Under the pieces are notes generated by a model. That model did not search any database and was not told the DNA's origin. It saw only the letters and a list, made by a program, of their open reading frames with translations. Positions 44,760-52,800 of a stretch of 64,000 nt of DNA are shown piece after piece. Both the position numbers and the translations under genes were made by a program. The stretch is from Limnohabitans sp. 2KL-1. Its GTDB lineage: Bacteria; Pseudomonadota; Gammaproteobacteria; Burkholderiales; Burkholderiaceae_C. Numbering within the stretch: position 1 is the stretch's first letter; each line of letters starts with the position of its first letter. The stretch spans positions 372,001 through 436,000 of the forward strand of contig NZ_NESL01000002.1 in NCBI RefSeq assembly GCF_003063435.1, written 5' to 3'.

Positions 44760-45135
44760 GTTGATCTCCATTTGAAAATGCCGCCGCAACCGCTGCAGCA
44801 AGGCCATGGACACATGCTCAGGCAATCCAGAAAGCACGTCGATTGATCCGATGGTTTGTTTGCATCAACCATTGGGTCTATACCCGGCCAGGGCTATTTC
44901 CAGCAAACACAGAACATGGTGGAGGGTTTACACCGCTCGGCCTATGGCCATCCACCTCGGGGGCCATACCGCCTGCGTACAACTTGGACTGCCTGAAAAC
45001 ACACCCAATGCTCAATAGCCATGTGCGCTGCCAATTTACAAGATGTCAGCGCGGTGAACTTCATGTTGGCCGCTCCGTGATCGGGACTCGGATCAATCAG
45101 TCGAGACTCACATCGACGCCCCTTTGGAGAATACG
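44760..45135. promoter_or_regulatory. divergent control region of the surface/secretion island
   Basis: This 376-bp gap separates the Crp/Fnr-PAS gene from the first giant repeat gene. It contains a perfect 7-bp inverted repeat TATGGCC/GGCCATA (44943-44949 and 44962-44968, 12-bp spacer), which could bind a dimeric regulator or form a leader hairpin. No canonical Fnr box (TTGAT-N4-ATCAA) was found, and no small gene is evident. Confidence 0.5.
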
Positions 45136-48100
45136 ATGAGCAAAAAAACCAGCACATGGAACAAAGCATTTTCAAATGCGTCCACCGAAGACACCTCTGC
45201 CCCAACGGACTTGCTTTACGGCCAGGTCACCGCACTGAATGCGACCGAGGGCATGGGTCTGAGCACATCAAGTGCTCTGACATCCAGCACACCAGCCACA
45301 CCCACCCGTGATTCAGGCACGGCAACGGCACAGCAGCCCATCTTGAGCGCAGGCATCGCGCCTGCGGCCATCACCTACCCCAGCACCAGCATCAGCAAGG
45401 TCTACCAGCATTGGGCCGACGGCGATGCGGCCAGAGCCACTGCGCCGGAATGGAACAACAACATCCTGTCGGACGGCAAGTCCGATTACTTTGAAGGCGA
45501 GGTGGTGCCGCACGTCTACTTCTACAAGGCCAGTAACAACGCTCCGCTGGTCACAGGTCAGACCTATTCCTTCAACATCACCTACAACCACTACCAGGCC
45601 AACACCAATGCCGGTGGCTTTGTGTACATGACATCGCCCGACGCCAGCCGCAACACCAGCAGCTTTGCCGGTGGTGATGCACAAGCGGACAGCGGTTTCT
45701 CCAATGGCGGCGGCATGCATGGCAGCTTTCACACCGTCAACGCCGACATCACCGCCGTCAGCGGCGTGAGCTACCTTGGCAGCGCAGGCAGTTCGCTGGA
45801 CGGCAAAGTCACCGTCACCTTTGTTTACACCGGCCCCACCACCACGTCGGGTGGTGCTGAAATCCAGTATGGTTTGCTGATTGCCGCACCGGGCAATGTG
45901 GCTGACCAAGGCAAGGGCATGACCGACGGTGCCAACGCCTGGACTGGCGGCTCGCTGCAAACCACCGTGGACATCAACGGCAGCGGTGCCACCTCCATCC
46001 AGCTGGCCCCCTCGGCCATCATCGTGGGTGAAATCAGCGGCATGAAGTTCAGCGACCTGGATGGCAACGGCACACGCGATGCCGATGGCGTAGACAACCT
46101 GCTGGGTACCGCCGACGACGAAGTGGGCCTGGCCAACTGGAAAATTTTTGTCGACAAGGACAACGATGGTGCGTGGGATGAAGGCGAACAATTCGCCTTG
46201 ACCGGTGCTGACGGCAAATACGCGCTCTCGGTGGTCCCCGATTCGGACCGCACCGATGCGGACAACGATGCCTACATCGTGCGCGAAGTGCAGGTCAGCG
46301 GCTGGGTTCAGACCACCGCCAACCCGGCCCCCATCCTGATCACCGCACTGGACCCCACCGAGCTGAATGTGAACTTTGGCAACATGCTGCAAATGCCCAG
46401 CCTGAACATCATCAAGGAGGCCACCGTGGAGGGCAACTTTGCCGATGCCGCAGGCGATGTCATCAGCTACAGCATTTCAGTGCAAAACACGGGCAACCAG
46501 ACCTTGACCGGCGTGACGGTGAGCGACCCCTTCATCAGCGACCTGACACGCCTCGAAGATGCGGCCACAGCAGACAACGAGCTGGACGTGGGCGAAACCT
46601 GGCATTACACCGCCACCCACAGCGTCACGCAGGCCGAGCTCGATGCCGGCAGCGACATCGTCAACACGGCCACGGCTGACTCGGATCAGACTGGTCCGGA
46701 CACCGACGACGCCGCCATCCCCGTGTACGCCAACCCGCTGCTGAACATCACCAAAGAGGCCCTGGTGCCTGGCGGCACGGCCGACGCCGCTGGCGAGGTG
46801 ATCAGCTACACCATCGCCGTGCAAAACTTGGGCAACCTGACCCTGACCAACGTGACGGTGACAGACCCCTTCATCAGCGACCTGACACGCATTGAGGACG
46901 CGACCACGGCAAACAACGCGCTCGATGTGGGCGAAACCTGGCATTACACCGCCAGTCACGTGGTGCTGCAAAGTGAAATCGATGCGGGCGGCAACATCAA
47001 CAACACCGCGACCGCCGACTCACTGCAAACGGGACCCGACAGCGCCGATGCCTTCGTACCGGTGGAGCAGCGCCCCGCGCTGAACATCACCAAAGATGCC
47101 AGCATTGACGGGGGCACTGCCGACCAGGCGGGTGAGATCATCAGCTACAGCATCGCCGTGCAAAACCTGGGCAACCAGACCTTGACGAACGTGACGGTGA
47201 CGGACCCCTTCATCAGTGACCTTGCCCTCATCAACGACGCCGCCTCTGCCGACAACGAACTCGATGTGGGCGAGACCTGGCACTACACCGCCAGCCACGC
47301 TGTAACCCAGTTCGAGATCGACACCGGCACCCATATCGTCAACACGGCGACCGCCGACTCCGACCAGACCGGCGAGGACACCGACGATGCCGCTGTGCCC
47401 GTCGTGCAAACCCCCGCCCTGGCCATCGACAAGGCCATCACAGGGATTTCGGGTGGCAATGGCAATGGCAGTCTCGATGCCGTGAACGACGTCATCGGCT
47501 ACACGGTCACGGTGATCAACACCGGCAACCAGACGCTCAACCAGGTCACCGTGGACGACCCGATGACCGGACTGACCATCTCCGGTGTGACCTTGGCCCC
47601 GGGTGCCAGCCAAACCTACCAGACCAGTTACACCCTCACCCAGAACGACCTGGACACCTACGGTGGCGGCGACGGGTTCATTGAAAACACCGCCACCGCC
47701 GACAGCCTGGAGACAGGGCCTGTCAGCGACACCGAGGAAATCGAGATCTTCGTGCGCTCGGCCCTGTCCATCGACAAGCGCCTGGTCAACATCACGGGCG
47801 GCAACGGCAACACGGTGGCCGACGCTGTGGGCGACACCCTCAACTACACCGTGACCGTCACCAATTTGGGCGTGCTGACCCTGACCAACGTCAGCGTGGT
47901 GGACCCCAACAGCGGTCTGAACATCACAGGCGTGACCCTGGCCCCTGGCGAAAGTCAGGTGTACATCACCGACTATGTGCTGACGCAAGCCGACTTGGAC
48001 AACAATGGCCAAGGCGACGGCTACATCGACAACATCGCCACGGCAGACGCAGACCAAACGGTGCCGGTCAGTGACAACGAGTCCACCGCCTTGCTGCGCA

Positions 48101-49500
48101 CTGTGGGCCTGGGCATTGAGAAGTCGGTCACCAGCGTCGGAGGGGGCAACAACAACCTGTTTGTCGATGCGCCAGGCGATGTCATCCAGTACGCGATCCG
48201 CGTCTACAACGCCGGCACGGTGACCCTGACGGGTGTCACGGTCACCGACGAATTGACGGGTCTGGCAGAGAACGTGCCCGATCTGGCACCCGGTGCCAGC
48301 ACCACCTACACCACCAGCTACACCTTGTTGCAGGCCGATCTGGACAACAACGGCGGGGGCGATGGCCGCTTGGACAACACCTCGGTGGGCGACTCGGACC
48401 AGACCACAACGGTCAGCGACACCGAGTCGGTTCAATTGCTGGCGGTGCCTATCCTGTTTGTGGACAAGTCGTTCGTGAATGTGACCGGTGGCAATGGCAA
48501 CGGCATCGTCGATGCTGTGGGCGATCAACTGAACTACCAAATTGTGCTGGCCAACGCCGGCAACGTGACGCTGACGGATGTCTCACTGGTTGAAAGCCTG
48601 ACCTCACTGTCATACACCGGCATGACACTGGCCCCAAAGGATGTCGCGGTCTACAACGTGAGCTACACGCTGACCCAAGCCGATCTGGACAACAACGGCG
48701 GCGGTGACGGCTACATCGACAACATCGCCACCGCTGACAGCGCACAGACCATCGCCATCAGCGACACCGAATCAGTGCCGCTGCTGCAGCGAATTGGCAT
48801 GGCCTTTGACAAGGAGTTTCAAGGGGTCACCGGCGGCAACGGCAACAACCTGGCCGACTTCGCGGGCGATGTTCTGAACTACAGCTTCGACGTGACCAAC
48901 TTGGGCAGCGTGACCTTGACCAACGTCACGGTGGTGGATGACCTGACCGGTTTGAGCGAAACCCTGGCCTCGCTGGCACCGGGGGCCACACAAACCTACA
49001 CCTCCACCTATACCCTGCAGCAGACCGATCTGGACAGCGACGGCGGCGGCAACCGCCAGGTGGAGAACTACGCCAGCGCCGACACCGACCAGACCGGTAC
49101 CTTGGTGGACTTTGAAAGTGTGGCCATCATCTACGACGCGCAGATCGATCTGACCAAATACGTCTCGGTCGATGGTGGTGGCACTTGGGACGATGCCAAC
49201 ACCCTGACGGGGCCGACGCTGTCTTCTTCTGCGAGCATCAACCCGATGTTCAAGTACACCGCCCTGAACAACGGCACGGTGACGCTCCATGGTGTCACGC
49301 TGACCGATGCAGCCTACGACCTGAACGGCGGCGATGCGGGCACAACTTGGGACTGGGGCACCCTCGCGCCCGGGGCTCTGGCCGAGTTCGTTTTTGAGGC
49401 GCCGTTCACGCCGGGACAAAACTCCGGCGACGCCACCGTGACCGCCACCGCGCTGTCGGTGGTGGTGGACATCGACAACGCCTACTACCTGGGGGTCTGA
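45136..49500 (+). CDS. giant DUF11-repeat surface/secreted protein, paralogue 1
   Basis: This is a 1454-residue protein with a GGAG site before ATG 45136. It has no Sec signal peptide; the N-terminus is polar (MSKKTSTWNKAFSN). Residues about 80-295 form a domain shared with paralogue 2, including KVYQHWADGDAA, NNNILSDGKSDYFEGEVVPH and GGAEIQYGLLIAAPG. Residues about 298-420 are an SdrD_B-like module with Ca-binding-type acidic loops (FSDLDGNGTRDADG, DKDNDGAWDEGE). Then come three 113-residue DUF11/DUF7507-type repeats, five 115-residue repeats of a GGNGN subtype, and a unique C-terminal module ending DIDNAYYLGV. With the type I secretion genes downstream, export by that system and a biofilm or adhesion role are inferred. 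No RTX nonapeptides were seen. Confidence 0.88.
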   Translation: MSKKTSTWNKAFSNASTEDTSAPTDLLYGQVTALNATEGMGLSTSSALTSSTPATPTRDSGTATAQQPILSAGIAPAAITYPSTSISKVYQHWADGDAARATAPEWNNNILSDGKSDYFEGEVVPHVYFYKASNNAPLVTGQTYSFNITYNHYQANTNAGGFVYMTSPDASRNTSSFAGGDAQADSGFSNGGGMHGSFHTVNADITAVSGVSYLGSAGSSLDGKVTVTFVYTGPTTTSGGAEIQYGLLIAAPGNVADQGKGMTDGANAWTGGSLQTTVDINGSGATSIQLAPSAIIVGEISGMKFSDLDGNGTRDADGVDNLLGTADDEVGLANWKIFVDKDNDGAWDEGEQFALTGADGKYALSVVPDSDRTDADNDAYIVREVQVSGWVQTTANPAPILITALDPTELNVNFGNMLQMPSLNIIKEATVEGNFADAAGDVISYSISVQNTGNQTLTGVTVSDPFISDLTRLEDAATADNELDVGETWHYTATHSVTQAELDAGSDIVNTATADSDQTGPDTDDAAIPVYANPLLNITKEALVPGGTADAAGEVISYTIAVQNLGNLTLTNVTVTDPFISDLTRIEDATTANNALDVGETWHYTASHVVLQSEIDAGGNINNTATADSLQTGPDSADAFVPVEQRPALNITKDASIDGGTADQAGEIISYSIAVQNLGNQTLTNVTVTDPFISDLALINDAASADNELDVGETWHYTASHAVTQFEIDTGTHIVNTATADSDQTGEDTDDAAVPVVQTPALAIDKAITGISGGNGNGSLDAVNDVIGYTVTVINTGNQTLNQVTVDDPMTGLTISGVTLAPGASQTYQTSYTLTQNDLDTYGGGDGFIENTATADSLETGPVSDTEEIEIFVRSALSIDKRLVNITGGNGNTVADAVGDTLNYTVTVTNLGVLTLTNVSVVDPNSGLNITGVTLAPGESQVYITDYVLTQADLDNNGQGDGYIDNIATADADQTVPVSDNESTALLRTVGLGIEKSVTSVGGGNNNLFVDAPGDVIQYAIRVYNAGTVTLTGVTVTDELTGLAENVPDLAPGASTTYTTSYTLLQADLDNNGGGDGRLDNTSVGDSDQTTTVSDTESVQLLAVPILFVDKSFVNVTGGNGNGIVDAVGDQLNYQIVLANAGNVTLTDVSLVESLTSLSYTGMTLAPKDVAVYNVSYTLTQADLDNNGGGDGYIDNIATADSAQTIAISDTESVPLLQRIGMAFDKEFQGVTGGNGNNLADFAGDVLNYSFDVTNLGSVTLTNVTVVDDLTGLSETLASLAPGATQTYTSTYTLQQTDLDSDGGGNRQVENYASADTDQTGTLVDFESVAIIYDAQIDLTKYVSVDGGGTWDDANTLTGPTLSSSASINPMFKYTALNNGTVTLHGVTLTDAAYDLNGGDAGTTWDWGTLAPGALAEFVFEAPFTPGQNSGDATVTATALSVVVDIDNAYYLGV
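46402..49143 (+). repeat. 3 x 339-bp plus 5 x 345-bp tandem repeats
   Basis: Unit starts, read at the conserved leucine or equivalent of each repeat, are 46402, 46741 and 47080 (339 bp apart). The next starts are 47419, 47764, 48109, 48454 and 48799 (345 bp apart), and the C-terminal module begins at 49144. The first class carries LDVGETWHYTA and the second GGNGN plus SYTLTQADLDNNGGGDG. There are no indels between units of a class. Confidence 0.95.
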
Positions 49501-49811
49501 GCCCCTGCGCCATGCCGCAATAGCCAGCGCATGAGCAACCGGTTTGCGCGGTGTACAAAGCGGGTCTGTCTGAAAAGACAGGCCCCTTTTTTTTGAAATC
49601 ATCACAGCAGCACACAGCCACACCGAATTCGATACCTATCGCCGGGATAGCCCCTGTGATCTGCCTAAAACAAACCTTCTGTGGGATGGCTTCAGAACAT
49701 GGATGAACACACCATGAGCAGGCTGCAGAAAAAATGTCTACAGCCCCCTCCAAAGGGGTCGTCCATCAACACACGTCAGCCATCGCAATGGTTGGCATTT
49801 TGGAGTTCACC
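49501..49811. other. intergenic region between the two giant paralogues
   Basis: This 311-bp gap begins with a strong terminator for paralogue 1 (49562-49594). An inverted repeat CTATC-GCCGG-GATAG follows at 49636-49650, in a stretch that may form the promoter or leader of paralogue 2. No small gene with a credible start and ribosome-binding site was identified. The terminator implies that paralogue 2 has its own promoter here. Confidence 0.55.
49562..49594 (+). terminator. rho-independent terminator of paralogue 1
   Basis: A 10-bp stem GGGTCTGTCT/AGACAGGCCC (one G-T wobble) with a GAAA tetraloop is followed by C and eight T residues. It begins 62 bp after the paralogue 1 stop codon. Confidence 0.93.
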
Positions 49812-52800
49812 ATGGCTAAAAAATCCACCTCCGGGAAAAACCCGTTCTCCCGCGACACCCTCAATGATGATGAAGGTTCCGAATCGCTTGTCGGTCAAGT
49901 CAATGCTTTGGCCGTTCAGGACCATGCCGTCAGCTTGTCACCCATGGCGACCAGCAAACCAGTTGCCTCAGCTCTGCAGAGCCCGAGCACCTCGGCAGGC
50001 ACCAGCGCTGCTGTGCTGGCGGATGCGCCTACCGTCCAGGCAGCGGCATCGTCCAGCGTGAACAAGGTCTACCAACACTGGGCCGATGGCGATGCCGCGC
50101 AAGGGACATCGGCCGACTGGAACAACAACATCCTGTCGGACAGCAAATCAGACTACTTCGAAGGCGAAGTCGTGCCCCACGTCTTCTACTACAAGGCCAG
50201 CAACAGCCAGCCCCTGGTCAATGGCCAGAGCTACTCGTTCAATGTGACCTACAACTACTACCAGGCGGGCACCAACGCCGGTGGTTTCCTGTTCATGACC
50301 ACGCCCGACGTGGACCGAGACCCGACGAACTTTGCAGGCACGGCCCCCACAGATGACGGCAGTTTCACCAACGGTGGCGGCATGCTGGGCAGCTTCCAGA
50401 CTGTCAACGCCAACATCACCGGCGTGAGCGATGTCAGCTACACCACCCGTGGCGGCGGCACCATGGATGGCCACGTCACCATCACCTTCACCTACACCGG
50501 AGCCACCACATCCAGTGGCGGTGCCGAAATCCAGTACGGCATGATGATCGCCGCCCCAGGGGATGTACCCGACCAGGGTCTTGGCGCAACACTGGGTGCC
50601 ACAGCCTGGACCGGCGGCTCGCTGCAGACCACGGTGGACATCGGTGGCAAAGGTGCCACCTCGATTCAACTCATGCCCTCGGCCATCATTGATGGCGAAA
50701 TCAGCGGCATGAAGTTCAACGACATGGACGGCAACGGCCTGCGCGATGCCGACGGTGCCGACAACACCCTGGGCACTGCGGACGACGAGGTCGGCATGGC
50801 GGGCTGGACCATCTTCCTGGACCAGGATGCCGATGGCGTGCTGGATGCAGGAGAGCGCTCTGCCGTCACCGATGCCGAGGGTCGCTACAGCTTCTCGGTC
50901 ACGCCCGATGCTGACCCCATGGACCCCGACAACGACGCCTATGTGGTGCGTGAAGTCCAGCAAACCGGCTGGATTCAAACCAGCGTGAATCCTGAAGGCA
51001 TTGTGATCACGGCCATGCACCCCAAGGTCATGGATGTGAATTTCGGCAACCAGCAACTGATGCCCTCGCTCAACATCGTCAAAGATGCAGCAGTCCCCGG
51101 TGACACGGCCAACGTGGTGGGTGAAGTTATCACCTACACCATCACGGTGCAAAACACCGGCAACCAGATGCTCACCGGCGTCACGGTCAGCGATCCGATG
51201 ATCAGCGATTTGATGCTGGTGGCCGATGCGGCTTCGGCCGATGGCGAACTGGACGTGGGCGAAACCTGGACCTGGACTGGCACCCATGTGGTGACCCAGG
51301 CCGACATCGACGCTGGCGGCTACATTGTTAACGTTGCCACAGCCGACTCGGACCAGACTGGCCCTGACACCGACGATGCCTCTGTGATGGTGGAGCAAGC
51401 CGCTGCGCTGAACATCGTCAAGGACGCATCTGTGGCCGGAGGCACTGCCAACGCCGCTGGCGAAGTCATCGACTACACCATCGCTGTGAGCAACACGGGC
51501 AACCAAACCTTAACAGGCGTCACCGTAGCCGACCCGTTCATCAGCAACCTCGTGCTGGTGACCGATGCTGCCTCGGCCGATGGCGAACTGGACGTGGGCG
51601 AGACCTGGTCCTACACCGCCAGCCACGTCGTCACGCAAGCCGAGATTGACGCAGGCACACCCATCGTCAACGTCGCCACCGCCGACTCCAACCAGACCGG
51701 TCCTGACACCGATGACGCTTCTGTGGCCGTGGAGCAAGCCGCTGCGCTGAACATCGTCAAGGACGCTGCTGTTGCAGGTGGCACCGCCAACGCCGCTGGT
51801 GAAGTCATCGACTACACCATCGCTGTGAGCAACACGGGCAACCAGACGCTCACCGGTGTAACCGTCGCTGACCCGTTCATCAGCAACCTGACCTTGGTGG
51901 CCGATGCTGCTTCGGCCGATGGCGAACTGGACGTGGGCGAGACCTGGTCCTACACCGCCAGCCACGTCGTCACGCAAGACGAGATCGACGCAGGCACACC
52001 CATCGTCAACGTCGCGACCGCTGATTCCAACCAGACCGGCCCTGACACCGATGACGCATCCGTGACCGTGGAACAGACTCCAGGTCTGAACATCGTCAAG
52101 GACGCATCCGTGGCCGGAGGCACTGCCAATGCCGCTGGCGAAGTCATCGACTACACCATCGCTGTGAGCAACACGGGCAACCAAACCTTGACTGGCGTCA
52201 CCGTAGCCGACCCATTCATCAGCAACCTGACCTTGGTGGCCGACGCGGCTTCGGCCGATGGCGAGCTGGATGTAGGCGAGACCTGGTCCTACACAGCCAG
52301 CCATGTCGTCACACAAGCCGAGATCGACGCGGGCACTGCCATTGTCAACGTCGCCACAGCCGACTCCAATCAGACCGGTCCTGACACCGACGACGCTTCC
52401 GTGACCGTGGAACAGGCTCCCGGTCTGAACATCGTCAAGGACGCTGCTGTCGCTGGTGGCACCGCCAACGCCGCTGGTGAAGTCATCGACTACACCATCG
52501 CTGTGAGCAACACGGGCAACCAGACCCTGACTGGTGTCACGGTGGCCGATCCGTTCATCAGCAACCTCGTACTGGTGGCCGATGCGGCTTCTGCCGATGG
52601 CGAACTGGATGTAGGCGAGACCTGGTCCTACACCGCCAGCCACGTCGTCACGCAAGCCGAGATCGACGCGGGCACACCCATCGTCAACGTGGCAACCGCT
52701 GATTCCAATCAGACCGGCCCTGACACCGACGACGCTTCCGTGACCGTGGAACAGGCTCCCGGTCTGAACATCGTCAAGGACGCTGCTATTGCTGGTGGCA

